DNA from: Dietzia lutea
Lineage (GTDB): Bacteria > Actinomycetota > Actinomycetes > Mycobacteriales > Mycobacteriaceae
Direction: 5' to 3'
DNA: 64,000 bases
Assembly: GCF_003096075.1 (NCBI RefSeq)
Contig: NZ_CP015449.1
Coordinates: forward strand, 3,403,001 to 3,467,000
Shown one piece after another: positions 16,299 to 24,407 of this stretch (its first letter is position 1; every line of letters starts with the position of its first letter). The notes under the pieces are model-generated. The model was given only the letters and a program-made list of their open reading frames with translations. It was not told where the DNA came from and made no database searches. The translations under genes were made by a program, and so were the position numbers.

Positions 16299-17186
16299 TC
16301 AGTTCAGCCCGGCGGCGGCCAGCCCGTCGCGCAGCTTCGCCTGATGCTCGGGCGGCCCCTGGAGGAGCGGCATGCGCAGTCGGTCCGAGCCGATGAGACC
16401 GGCCATCTTCAGCGCGGCCTTGACCTGGATGGCGCCCTGCGAGGTGTGCATGATCGCGTCCACCGCCGGGATGAGGCGCGTGTGGATCTCGCGGGCCCGC
16501 GGCAGGTCGCCCGCGTCGACGGCGTCGATCATGGCCCGGTAGTCGTCGCCGGCGACGTGGCCGACCACCGAGACGATCCCCGTGGCACCGAGCGCGAGGA
16601 ACGCCAGGTTGAGCACGTCGTCACCCGAGTACCAGAGCAGGTCGGTCTCGGCCATGAGGCGGCTGGCCTCGAACAGGTCCCCCTTGGCGTCCTTGACCGC
16701 CCGCACGTGGGGGATCTCCGCGAGCCGACGGATGGTGTCGGTGGCCAGCGCGGTCCCGGTGCGCCCCGGGATGTCGTAGGCCATCACCGGGCGGTCGGCG
16801 GCCTCGGCGATCATCCGGAAGTGCTCGACGATCCCGTGCTGTGTGGGCTTGTTGTAGTACGGGGTCACCACGAGCAGGCTGTCCGCACCCCTCGCCACCA
16901 TCTCGCGGGCCGCGCGCATGGAGTGCTCGGTGTCGTTGGTGCCGCATCCGGCCATGACCTGCACGCGGTCGCCGACCGCCTCGACGACCGCGGCGACGCT
17001 GTCGTAGTCCTCGTCGTCCGTGGTGGTGGCCGACTCGCCGGTGGTGCCGTTGACCAGCAGACCGTCGTGGCCGTGGTCGGCGAGATGGACCGCGAGTCGC
17101 TGCAGCGCGTCGAAGTCGATCGAGCCGTCGTCGTGCATGGGGGTCACCATCGCGGTGATGACCCGACCGAAGGGATTGTCCGACAT
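16299..17186 (-). CDS. dapA: 4-hydroxy-tetrahydrodipicolinate synthase or DapA-family aldolase
   Basis: 295 residues forming a TIM-barrel class I aldolase. It has the GTTGES motif (Thr48-Thr49), Tyr110/Tyr111 in VVTPYYNKP, Tyr137 in YDIPGRTG and the Schiff-base Lys165 in VRAVKDAKG. These fit condensation of pyruvate with aspartate semialdehyde in lysine and diaminopimelate synthesis. DapA-family paralogues with other aldehydes share these residues, and no dapB lies nearby, so a paralogue remains possible. TAGTCT (17194-17199, minus strand) is 7 bp before the ATG, predicting a leaderless mRNA. Confidence 0.9.
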   Translation of the reverse strand: MSDNPFGRVITAMVTPMHDDGSIDFDALQRLAVHLADHGHDGLLVNGTTGESATTTDDEDYDSVAAVVEAVGDRVQVMAGCGTNDTEHSMRAAREMVARGADSLLVVTPYYNKPTQHGIVEHFRMIAEAADRPVMAYDIPGRTGTALATDTIRRLAEIPHVRAVKDAKGDLFEASRLMAETDLLWYSGDDVLNLAFLALGATGIVSVVGHVAGDDYRAMIDAVDAGDLPRAREIHTRLIPAVDAIMHTSQGAIQVKAALKMAGLIGSDRLRMPLLQGPPEHQAKLRDGLAAAGLN

Positions 17187-17302
17187 GGGCACCAGACTAA
17201 GGCACACCTGTGACGCCGCGAGAGCCCGACGGGCCGTGGCGGACACGGCTAGGGTCGACACCACAGAAGCGACACCACGAACCACGACACCCGGAGGCGA
17301 CC

Positions 17303-17611
17303 GTGACCGACTCGACCCGACCCGAGAACGACGCCCGCGTGCCCGACGAGTCGCCGGAGGAGCTCGGCAACACCGTCGATGGCTCCGGCGCCGGTGACGG
17401 GAGCACCACCCGCGGCACCGACGAGGAGGGCCGCGCCCCGGCGTCCCGGCCCTCGACCGCCGGCGACACCGGGCACGCCTCCGGCGACGAGGCCACCGGC
17501 GCGTCCGGAGAGAGCTCCGCCGACAGGGCCGAGCAGTCGAAGGTGTACCGGACCCCCGAGCAGCCGAATCACGCCGTCGGCGGCTCCGACGGCACGGCCG
17601 ACGGTCAGTAG
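17303..17611 (+). CDS. Small acidic disordered protein of unknown function
   Basis: 102 residues from GTG 17303, which has GGAGG at proper distance (17293-17297). The sequence is rich in Ser, Thr, Gly, Asp and Glu with almost no hydrophobic core, so it is predicted to be intrinsically disordered; the C-terminus SKVYRTPEQPNHAVGGSDG is the only distinctive part. It precedes two DUF21/CBS membrane proteins by 12 bp and is likely co-transcribed with them. No domain is recognised. The good ribosome binding site and coupling support it being a real gene. Confidence 0.6.
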   Translation: MTDSTRPENDARVPDESPEELGNTVDGSGAGDGSTTRGTDEEGRAPASRPSTAGDTGHASGDEATGASGESSADRAEQSKVYRTPEQPNHAVGGSDGTADGQ

Positions 17612-17623
17612 CCCGGTCGCCCG

Positions 17624-19033
17624 GTGACCGTCGCACTCCTCCTCACGCTGGCGCTGGTCCTGCTCATCGCAGCGAACGCGCTGTTCGTGGGGGTCGAGTT
17701 CGGGTTCCTCACAGTCAACCGGGACGACGTCCGCGCCGCCGGCTCGGAGGGCGATCGCGTCGCCGCGGCCCTGGACTCCTCGCTCTCGAAGACCTCGACG
17801 AACCTGTCGGGGGCCCAGCTCGGCATCACGGTCAGCAGCCTCGTGGCGGGATACCTCACGGGCCCTTCCGTCGGGGAACTGCTCACCGGCGCGTTGGGCC
17901 TGTCCGGAATGCCGGAGGCCGCTGCCCGCGGTATCGCGATGACGGCGGCCTTCGTCGTCGTCACCTTCCTCCAGATGGTCTTCGGCGAGCTCGTCCCCAA
18001 GAACTGGGCCATCGCCGCACCCATGCAGGTGGCGAGACTGGTCGTGCACCCGCAGCGCACCTTTATGACCGTGTTCGGGTGGCTGGTCACCGCCCTCAAC
18101 GCCTCGGCCAACCAGGTGCTGCGTCTGCTCGGGTTCACCCCGACGGAGGAACCGGGTGATGCCCGCTCCCCCGAGGAGCTGCGCGCGTCGGCGGCGCGGT
18201 CGGGACGCGAGGGCGTGATGGACCCGCACACCGCCGAGCTCGTGACCCGGTCGATCTCGTTCGGCGAGCACCGGGCGGCCGACGCGATGGTGCCCAGGCC
18301 GCTGGTGACGTTCCTGCGCGACCACAGTGCGCAGGACCTGCTGGACACCGTCGCCGCGACCGGCCGGTCCCGCTTCCCCGTCCTCGGCGGGACCGTCGAC
18401 GAGGTGGTGGGCGTCGTCCACTACCGCCAGGCGCTGGCCGTGGACCCCGATGAGCGGGACCGCACGCCGGTGCGCGAGATCGCCGCCGAGCCGACCGTGG
18501 TCTCGGAGATGATGACCCTCGATCCCCTGATGCGGCTGCTGCGGCAAACCGATCTGCAGATGGCGGTGGTCGTGGACGAGTTCGGCGGCACCGCGGGGAT
18601 CGTCACGCTCGAGGACCTGGTGGAGGAGATCGTCGGCGAGATCGACGACGAGCAGGATCGCGCCTCCCGCACCCACGAGCGGATCGACGACGACACGGTC
18701 CTGGTCGGCGGAATGATGCGGCCCGACGAACTGGGCGCGATCCTGCGGCTGGAGGTCCCCCCGGCGGGCGCCGCGTCGACCCTGTCCGGGGTGCTGTCCG
18801 AATCGGCGGACCGCCTACCCGAGGTCGGTGACGAGGTCGAGCTGGAGGCCCACGACCACGAGCACCGCGACCGTGACGACCTGCCCACCCGGGCGCGCGT
18901 ACGGCTGCGGGTCGAGACGGTGAGCGACTACCGGGCCGAGCGGCTCCGGGCCACCGTCCTGCGCGGCGAGCCCGACGAGTCCGCCGACGCGGACCAGCGC
19001 GGCGACGCGGGGACGGAGGAGTCCGATGAGTGA
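17624..19033 (+). CDS. CNNM/CorC-type membrane protein with DUF21 and CBS domains, paralogue 1
   Basis: 469 residues. DUF21 (CNNM transmembrane) domain at about 1-180: a first helix with IAANALFVGVEFGFLTVNR, then SGAQLGITVSSL, and the family motif VFGELVPKNWAI. Two CBS domains follow (from about 225; ADAMVPRPLV, GRSRFPVLG, VVVDEFGGTAGIVTLEDL), and a C-terminal CorC/HlyC domain (about 345-450). Family members move Mg2+ or influence Mg2+/Co2+ efflux, with nucleotide sensing by CBS; the older name hemolysin is historical. GTG start. The stop overlaps the next paralogue by 8 bp, implying an obligate pair. Confidence 0.9.
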   Translation: MTVALLLTLALVLLIAANALFVGVEFGFLTVNRDDVRAAGSEGDRVAAALDSSLSKTSTNLSGAQLGITVSSLVAGYLTGPSVGELLTGALGLSGMPEAAARGIAMTAAFVVVTFLQMVFGELVPKNWAIAAPMQVARLVVHPQRTFMTVFGWLVTALNASANQVLRLLGFTPTEEPGDARSPEELRASAARSGREGVMDPHTAELVTRSISFGEHRAADAMVPRPLVTFLRDHSAQDLLDTVAATGRSRFPVLGGTVDEVVGVVHYRQALAVDPDERDRTPVREIAAEPTVVSEMMTLDPLMRLLRQTDLQMAVVVDEFGGTAGIVTLEDLVEEIVGEIDDEQDRASRTHERIDDDTVLVGGMMRPDELGAILRLEVPPAGAASTLSGVLSESADRLPEVGDEVELEAHDHEHRDRDDLPTRARVRLRVETVSDYRAERLRATVLRGEPDESADADQRGDAGTEESDE

Positions 19034-20126
19034 CGGCGTCGCGATCCTGGTGCTCGCGGCCCTCCTGCTGGGCAACGGCTTCTTCGTGGCCGCCGAGTTC
19101 GCGATGGTCTCCGCGCGCCGCGACCACCTCGAGCCCCGCGCGGCCCGGGGCAGCATCCGCGCCCGCTGGTCGCTGCGCGGCATGGAAAACGTGTCGCTCT
19201 CGCTGGCCGCCACGCAGCTCGGGATCACCGCGTGCTCCCTCCTCATCGGCGCCGTCGGCGAGCCCGCCATCGCGCACCTCATCGAACGGCCACTGGAGTG
19301 GCTGGGGGTGTCGACCGGGTTCGCACACCCCATCGCGCTGGTGATCGCCCTGCTCATCGTCACGTTCCTGCACATGGTGCTCGGCGAGATGGTGCCCAAG
19401 AACATGGCGATCGCCCGGCCGGCCGCCGCCGCGCTGCTACTCGGTCCGGTCCTGCGGGTGTTCGTCCTGGTGTTCCTGCCCGCCATCTGGCTGATGAACA
19501 AGACCGCCGACCTCGTCGTGCGCCACGTCCTACGCGTCGAGCCGAAATCCGAGGTGGACACCACGGTCACGGTGGATCAGATGCGCGGGATGGTCGCGGC
19601 GTCAGGGGAGTCGGGCCTCCTGGACGAGGACGAGACCTCGCTCATCGCGGGCGCGCTGGAGTTCGACCACATCACCGCGGCGGACGTGCTCCGGCCCCTC
19701 GATGAGGTCGACGCGGTCGATGCGGACCTCACGACCGGCGAGGTGCAGCAGCTGTGCGTCCGCACCGGGCACTCGCGGTTCCCCGTTCTCCGCGACGGCC
19801 GGTACGTGGGGTACGTCCACGTCAAGGACGTCCTGGCCGACGACCCGTCCCGCCCGCTGCGCCCGGAGCGGATCCGCCGGCTCGGATCGGTGTCGCCCGA
19901 CACGCCGCTGGACGACGTGCTGGCCGCCATGCAGCGGGCGCGGGCGCACCTGGCGATCGTCGACGGCAGCGGCGATGGCGCCGCGGGCGACGACCACGCG
20001 TCCGGCCCGTCGGGCTTAGTCGTGCTGGAGGACGTGCTCGCCCGACTCGTCGGCGAGGTCCGCGACGCCACCCCGCAGACCGATCAGACCCTGCCGGCCG
20101 CCCGCCAGAGCTCGTCCGGCCCCTAG
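19026..20126 (+). CDS. CNNM/CorC-type membrane protein with DUF21 and CBS domains, paralogue 2
   Basis: 366 residues and homologous to the upstream gene: FFVAAEFAMVSARRD, LAATQLGITACSLLIG, and VLGEMVPKNMAI in the DUF21 domain, then two CBS domains (ITAADVLRPLDEV, HSRFPVLRDG, AHLAIVDGSG). It lacks the C-terminal CorC/HlyC domain of paralogue 1. Tandem pairs of a long and a short member are common in actinobacteria and suggest a heteromeric complex. The start overlaps paralogue 1 by 8 bp. Its TAG shares bases with the stop codon of the small minus-strand gene. Confidence 0.9.
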   Translation: MSDGVAILVLAALLLGNGFFVAAEFAMVSARRDHLEPRAARGSIRARWSLRGMENVSLSLAATQLGITACSLLIGAVGEPAIAHLIERPLEWLGVSTGFAHPIALVIALLIVTFLHMVLGEMVPKNMAIARPAAAALLLGPVLRVFVLVFLPAIWLMNKTADLVVRHVLRVEPKSEVDTTVTVDQMRGMVAASGESGLLDEDETSLIAGALEFDHITAADVLRPLDEVDAVDADLTTGEVQQLCVRTGHSRFPVLRDGRYVGYVHVKDVLADDPSRPLRPERIRRLGSVSPDTPLDDVLAAMQRARAHLAIVDGSGDGAAGDDHASGPSGLVVLEDVLARLVGEVRDATPQTDQTLPAARQSSSGP

Positions 20127-20248
20127 CGGACCTTGTCCGGATTCGTGTCGAGCACGCGGCCGAGAGTGTTGTCCACGAGGATCTGCGTCACCCCGGCGTA
20201 GGTGGCCACACTCACTCGAACAGTGGCGATCAGCGCGTTCTGCAACAT
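20123..20248 (-). CDS. 41-residue conserved-looking small protein
   Basis: A minus-strand frame from ATG 20248 encodes 41 residues (MLQNALIATVRVSVATYAGV and so on), with an amphipathic, Val/Ala-rich first half and a polar second half ending DTNPDKVR. GGAGG lies 7 bp before the ATG. The stop overlaps the convergent stop of the CNNM gene by 3 bp. It is too short for family assignment, and the frame stays open further upstream as an N-terminal extension without a good start. The ribosome binding site and protein-like composition support it; expression is unproven. Confidence 0.5.
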   Translation of the reverse strand: MLQNALIATVRVSVATYAGVTQILVDNTLGRVLDTNPDKVR

Positions 20249-20425
20249 CCTCAACCCTCCGTCGGTCAGTGTGACACCCGTCACGATACCGGCTGGCATG
20301 GCCGCCGCGGGCGCATCCGCCACAAACTTGGACAGCCGTTCTGATGCGTGGTTCCGAAGGTTAACCATCCCGGGTTCGGGGTGCCACCGGACGGCCGCAC
20401 TCGGCCGCACCGCCCGCACGGGCGT

Positions 20426-20443
20426 TATAGTTGATGCGTCAAC
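20426..20443 (+). promoter_or_regulatory. Promoter -10 and MarR-like palindromic operator upstream of pirin
   Basis: TATAGT at 20426-20431 is a good -10 box. It overlaps GTTGATGCGTCAAC (20430-20443), a dyad with 5-bp arms around TGCG. Operators with TTGA/TCAA arms of this size are typical of MarR-family repressors. The position over the -10 and start point suggests repression of the pirin gene about 50 bp downstream. The regulator itself is not in the window. Confidence 0.55.
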
Positions 20444-20494
20444 CGCAGTGTGCGGCGCTCGCGCCGAGCCCGCCGCACCCCCGAGGAGGTCACC

Positions 20495-21286
20495 GTGTCC
20501 GTGCTCGTCCCCGGCGTCAGGATCCACCGCTCCCGAACGCGGTCCCGCGACCGCGGCGGCTGGCTGGACTCACGGCACTCGTTCTCCTTCGGCCGCTACC
20601 AGGACCCCATGAACACGCACTTCGGGCGACTGCTGGTCAACAACGACGACCGCATCGCGCCCGGCACCGGCTTCGACACCCACGGGCACCGCGACATGGA
20701 GATCGTCACGTGGGTGCTGTCCGGCTCGCTGGTCCACCAGGACTCCGAGGGCCACAGCGGCGTCATCTACCCGTGTCTCGCCCAGCGGATGAGCGCGGGC
20801 TCGGGGATCCTGCACTCCGAACGCAACGACGGCTGGCGCGGCGGCTCGCTCCGCACCGACATCCCGGCCGAACCGGTCCACCTCGTCCAGATGTGGGTCG
20901 TCCCGGGCACGACCGGTGAGCAGCCCGGGTACGAACAGCTGGAGATCGACCCACGCGAGCTGGAGAACAAGCTCGTCGTCGTCGCCGGAGGCCTACCCAC
21001 CCACGCGGAGCGCGCCGCCATCCGGATCCGCAACCGCGCGTCCGCGCTCCACGCCGCCCGGCTCACACCCGGACGCACCGTCGAGCTCCCCGACGCGCCC
21101 TACCTCCACCTCTACGTCCCGATCGGGTCGGCCACCCTGGAAGGCGAGGGCGCCCTGGAGGCCGGCGACGCCGCGCGCATGACCGCCACGGGCGGACGAC
21201 GCGTCACCGCCGGCGCCCAGGGCGCCGAGATCCTCGTCTGGGAGATGCACGCCGGCATGACCATGCTCGACGTGCGCGGACACTAG
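20495..21286 (+). CDS. Pirin family protein
   Basis: 263 residues forming a bicupin. The metal site of the N-terminal cupin is intact: His-x-His in FDTHGHRDMEIVTWVLSG, and His plus Glu in AGSGILHSERN. Bacterial pirins of this type may act as quercetin dioxygenases or bind metabolic enzymes. GTG 20495 is chosen for the GAGGAGG stretch 7-12 bp before it. The gene has its own promoter with a palindromic operator, suggesting induction by a small phenolic or oxidant. Its stop overlaps the convergent BCCT transporter stop by 4 bp. Confidence 0.88.
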   Translation: MSVLVPGVRIHRSRTRSRDRGGWLDSRHSFSFGRYQDPMNTHFGRLLVNNDDRIAPGTGFDTHGHRDMEIVTWVLSGSLVHQDSEGHSGVIYPCLAQRMSAGSGILHSERNDGWRGGSLRTDIPAEPVHLVQMWVVPGTTGEQPGYEQLEIDPRELENKLVVVAGGLPTHAERAAIRIRNRASALHAARLTPGRTVELPDAPYLHLYVPIGSATLEGEGALEAGDAARMTATGGRRVTAGAQGAEILVWEMHAGMTMLDVRGH

Positions 21287-23010
21287 CCCTTGCCGCTGGA
21301 CGTCTCCTCCTCGCCGGCGACCGACGGGGCTCCGTCATCCTGCTCGCCGTCCGGGATGTGATAGAGCGGGTGGACCGGCTCCGGTGAGGGCGCCTCCTCG
21401 TGCTTCTCGAGCGCCTCGGGCGAGTAGGTCCTCCGCCACTGCCGCGTGATGGTGGGCGGCCGCTCCCCCATGTCGTTGCTGATGCCCCGCACCAGGCTGT
21501 ACATCATCACGAAGCCGAAGACGAAGAACGGCAGTCCGATGACCGTGATGACCTCCTGCAACGCGGTGAGGCCGCCCTCGCCCGTGCCGGCGAGGATCGT
21601 GGCGCCCACGGCACCCATGAGCACGCCCCAGATGACGCGCTGGTGGGTCGGCGAGGTCTGTACGTCGTCGTCCTTGCCGGAGGCGATCATGTCCACGACC
21701 ATCGACGCCGAGTCGACCGACGTGGTGAAGAAGATGACGACGAGGACCACCGCGAGCCCGGAGAGGAATGTCGCCAGCGGGTAGTTCGAGAGGAACGCGA
21801 AGAGCGCACCCGGAATGTCGCCCTCCTCGACCACCGCTTCCGCGAGACCGCCCGTGCCGAACATCTCGATATGGAACGACGCCATACCGAAGATCCCGAA
21901 CCACAGGACCGAGAAGCCCACCGGCAGGCCGAGGACGCCGAAGACGAACTGACGGATCGTGCGGCCCCGGCTGATGCGGGCGATGAAGATGCCCACGAAC
22001 GGCGACCACGTGATGGTCCACGCCCAGTAGAAGACGGTCCAGGTGTTCTGCCACGACGCCAGGTCATCGGAGGCCGGGAAGACGTTGTTCCACAGCGCGA
22101 GCTCCGGCAGGTTCGACAGATAGATGCCCAGAGACTCGACCGTCCCCTTGAGCAGGAACAGGGTTGGGCCCGTGGCGAGGATGAACAGCAGTAGGGCGAT
22201 CGCCATGGCGATGTTGAAGTTGGACAGCCGCTTGATGCCCCTCTCAAGGCCGAGGGCGACCGAGATGCAGGCGACCGTGGTGACGACCACGATGATGAGC
22301 ACCTGCACCACCGACGACATGGCGATGCCGAACAACTCGTTCAGGCCCGCGTTGATCTGCAGCGTGCCCAGCCCGACGGAGGTCGCGACGCCGAACACGG
22401 TGCCGACCAAGGCGACCACGTCGATGGTCTTACCGAGCGGGCCGAACACCTTGTCGCCGAGGATCGGGGCGAAGATCGAGCTCACCCGCGGCGGCATCTT
22501 GCGCTTGTAGATGAAGTAGGCGAACGCCAACGCCGGCAGCGCGAAGATCGTCCAGGTATGCAGGCCGAAGTGGTAGAGCGTGAACGCCATCGCCTCACTC
22601 GCAGCGTTCGGCGTGCCCGGCTCGACGTCCCCGCGGGGCGGGGTGGCGAAGTGGGATATGGGCTCGGCCACGCCCCAGAACATGAGGATCGTGCCGATGC
22701 CGGCGGCGAACAGCATGCCGAACCACGCCGCGTTGGAGTGTTCGGGCATCTCGCCGTCCCCTCCGAGCCGCACGTGCCCGAACCGACTGAGCGCGATCCA
22801 GACGAGGAAACCCAGGAAGGCGGTGACGCCGAAGATGTAGAACCAACCGAGGTTGGTCATGATCCAGCCCGATGCGGTGCCGAAGACACTGCCCACCCAG
22901 TCGCCGAAGAAGAAGGTGATGACGACGAAGGCGATGATCACCCCGACAGTCGAGAAGAACACCCCCGGGTCGGTCTTGAGCCTCAGTGCTCGCAGTATCC
23001 GTTCGGACAT
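21283..23010 (-). CDS. BCCT family betaine/choline/carnitine transporter
   Basis: 575 residues with 12 predicted membrane helices. Family marks: the glycine-rich stretch FAAGIGTILMFWGVAEP in TM3, and the Trp-rich substrate box FYWAWTITWSPFVGIFIARISRGRT in TM8. The glycine-rich segment resembles Na+-coupled members such as BetP more than proton-coupled BetT, but I cannot fix coupling from sequence. The C-terminal tail is acidic (EQDDGAPSVAGEEE), unlike the basic osmosensing helix of BetP, so osmotic activation may differ. GGGAGAG precedes the ATG. It ends by overlapping pirin tail to tail. Confidence 0.92.
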   Translation of the reverse strand: MSERILRALRLKTDPGVFFSTVGVIIAFVVITFFFGDWVGSVFGTASGWIMTNLGWFYIFGVTAFLGFLVWIALSRFGHVRLGGDGEMPEHSNAAWFGMLFAAGIGTILMFWGVAEPISHFATPPRGDVEPGTPNAASEAMAFTLYHFGLHTWTIFALPALAFAYFIYKRKMPPRVSSIFAPILGDKVFGPLGKTIDVVALVGTVFGVATSVGLGTLQINAGLNELFGIAMSSVVQVLIIVVVTTVACISVALGLERGIKRLSNFNIAMAIALLLFILATGPTLFLLKGTVESLGIYLSNLPELALWNNVFPASDDLASWQNTWTVFYWAWTITWSPFVGIFIARISRGRTIRQFVFGVLGLPVGFSVLWFGIFGMASFHIEMFGTGGLAEAVVEEGDIPGALFAFLSNYPLATFLSGLAVVLVVIFFTTSVDSASMVVDMIASGKDDDVQTSPTHQRVIWGVLMGAVGATILAGTGEGGLTALQEVITVIGLPFFVFGFVMMYSLVRGISNDMGERPPTITRQWRRTYSPEALEKHEEAPSPEPVHPLYHIPDGEQDDGAPSVAGEEETSSGKG

Positions 23011-23081
23011 GGTCTCTCCCGTCGTCTCGGCCCCTTCAGAGCACCGCTGCCGGATCGAGTGGCTCAGTCAGAGTTCACAAG

Positions 23082-23681
23082 TCAGTACGCGAAGTTGTGT
23101 ACCACGAAAACTTTGCCGTTGCCGGAGTAGGCGATACCCATGCCCGCCGAACGGTAGCCCGGGTCGAGGAGGTTCTCGTTGTGACCGGGCGAGTTCTTCC
23201 ACAGATCGACCAGGCAGATCGCCCCACAATGGGTGCCCGCCGCGACGATGTTCTCCCCGTGGCCGCGGTCGATCAGCCCTGTGTTGTGCATCACTTCGTC
23301 GCGGGCGGCGAGGCGGTCTGCCCACGCCTGGGCCGCCCGGTCGAGATCGGCGTTGGGCGCCAGGGCCCCGCGGCCGTGGGCGACGCGGTAGGCGTCGATC
23401 TCGCGGATGATCCCCTCGCGCAGTCCGCCGGAGACCCCGAAGGCGGCGACATCCCCATAGGCCATCTCACTGGAGCCGACCGCCGCCCACGCCTCCGGCG
23501 GCAGGGCGGCGCGCACCTGCGAGACGATCCCCTCCACCTGGGGCGCGAGGTGCGCCGGGATCAGGTGCTGCGGGATGAAGGACGGCAGGGTCTGGGCGGA
23601 AGCCGTGGCCGCCCCGCCGCCCAGGAGGGTGGCGGAGGTGATGGCGATCGTCGCGAGTGACGCGGTGAGCCTGGTGCGCAT
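23082..23681 (-). CDS. Secreted CAP-domain (SCP/PR-1) protein
   Basis: 199 residues. A signal peptide (MRTRLTASLATIAITSA, cut near TASAQ at about 29) leads to a CAP domain with the pattern AAQAWADRLAARDEVMHN, GHGENI, LVDLWKNSPGHNENLLDP and GKVFVVHNFAY. A cysteine pair HCGAIC is likely a disulfide. CAP proteins in actinobacteria are exported and often linked to the envelope, lipids or host interaction; their biochemical role is unclear. CATTAT lies 7 bp before the ATG. The following 186 bp up to the MerR gene (23682-23867) hold only this promoter region and AT-richer sequence. Confidence 0.85.
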   Translation of the reverse strand: MRTRLTASLATIAITSATLLGGGAATASAQTLPSFIPQHLIPAHLAPQVEGIVSQVRAALPPEAWAAVGSSEMAYGDVAAFGVSGGLREGIIREIDAYRVAHGRGALAPNADLDRAAQAWADRLAARDEVMHNTGLIDRGHGENIVAAGTHCGAICLVDLWKNSPGHNENLLDPGYRSAGMGIAYSGNGKVFVVHNFAY

Positions 23682-23867
23682 GATGGTGATAATGCCGCTT
23701 CGGTGCGCCTGACGCGAACCGTTTGACCGAGCAGGTAACGAGCCGGACTCGGCACCGCGTTACCGCTGTGACCAGCGGCTATCACTGTTGCAGATGTGAC
23801 AAGAGTGGCCGCACTCTGCGGACGGACAGCCAACTCGTTCGCCGTCCGGGCGGGACGTCTCGGCGGA

Positions 23868-24275
23868 CTAGTCGAGCCTCTCGCGGACCAACTGGAGGAA
23901 CTCGGCCCCGTAGGCGAGATGGGTCTGCAGATCGCGGTAGCGCGCCTCCGCCTCGGCGTGGATCTCCTCGACGGTCGCCCGCGCCGCGCGCCTCTCCTCC
24001 GACCCCGACTCCCCCGCCTGTGGGCGCCGGCCCGCGGCGAGCACGTCCGTGGCCTGCAGGAACTGCTTCATGCGCTCGAGAGAAAAGCCGAGGGGCTTCA
24101 TCCGCCGCACCAGCAGGAGGCGCTCGACGTCGTCATCCGTGTAGAGCCGGAACCCGCCCGCGGTATGGCCGGAAGGGACGACCAGTCCGAGCTCGTCGTA
24201 GTGACGCAGAGTCCGGATCGACAGACCGGTGGCCTCGGCGACCTCGCCGATCTTCCGTACCGCGCCCTCCGACAT
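23868..24275 (-). CDS. MerR-family transcriptional regulator
   Basis: 135 residues from ATG 24275, which has AGGAGG just upstream; the longer frame from 24299 lacks one. The winged helix has KIGEVAEATGLSIRTLRHYDELGLV and GGFRLYTDDDVERL; a long dimerisation helix follows, then a short effector tail of about 50 residues. No cysteines are present, so it does not sense metals or redox through thiols. It is divergent from a SulP transporter, with two palindromes between them that are the probable operators. The ligand is unknown; control of the transporter is inferred from layout. Confidence 0.9.
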   Translation of the reverse strand: MSEGAVRKIGEVAEATGLSIRTLRHYDELGLVVPSGHTAGGFRLYTDDDVERLLLVRRMKPLGFSLERMKQFLQATDVLAAGRRPQAGESGSEERRAARATVEEIHAEAEARYRDLQTHLAYGAEFLQLVRERLD

Positions 24276-24333
24276 GCTCCTCCTTGTGGGATTGCTCACA
24301 GCGGTCGCCGAAGATTCGCCGCATCGTCAAACC

Positions 24334-24372
24334 TACCGTTACGGTACCTTCAGAATCTCCCGTTACGGGAGA
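24334..24372. promoter_or_regulatory. Twin palindromic operators between merR-like and SulP genes
   Basis: TACCGTTACGGTA (24334-24346) and TCTCCCGTTACGGGAGA (24356-24372) are both perfect odd-centred palindromes. They share the 9-bp core CCGTTACGG and lie 24 bp apart centre to centre. They sit 59-97 bp from the MerR start and 36-74 bp from the SulP start. The divergent MerR protein is the obvious binding candidate. Confidence 0.7.
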
Positions 24373-24407
24373 GTGTGTCACATCCCTCCTCGGTTAGGAC
24401 AATCCCC

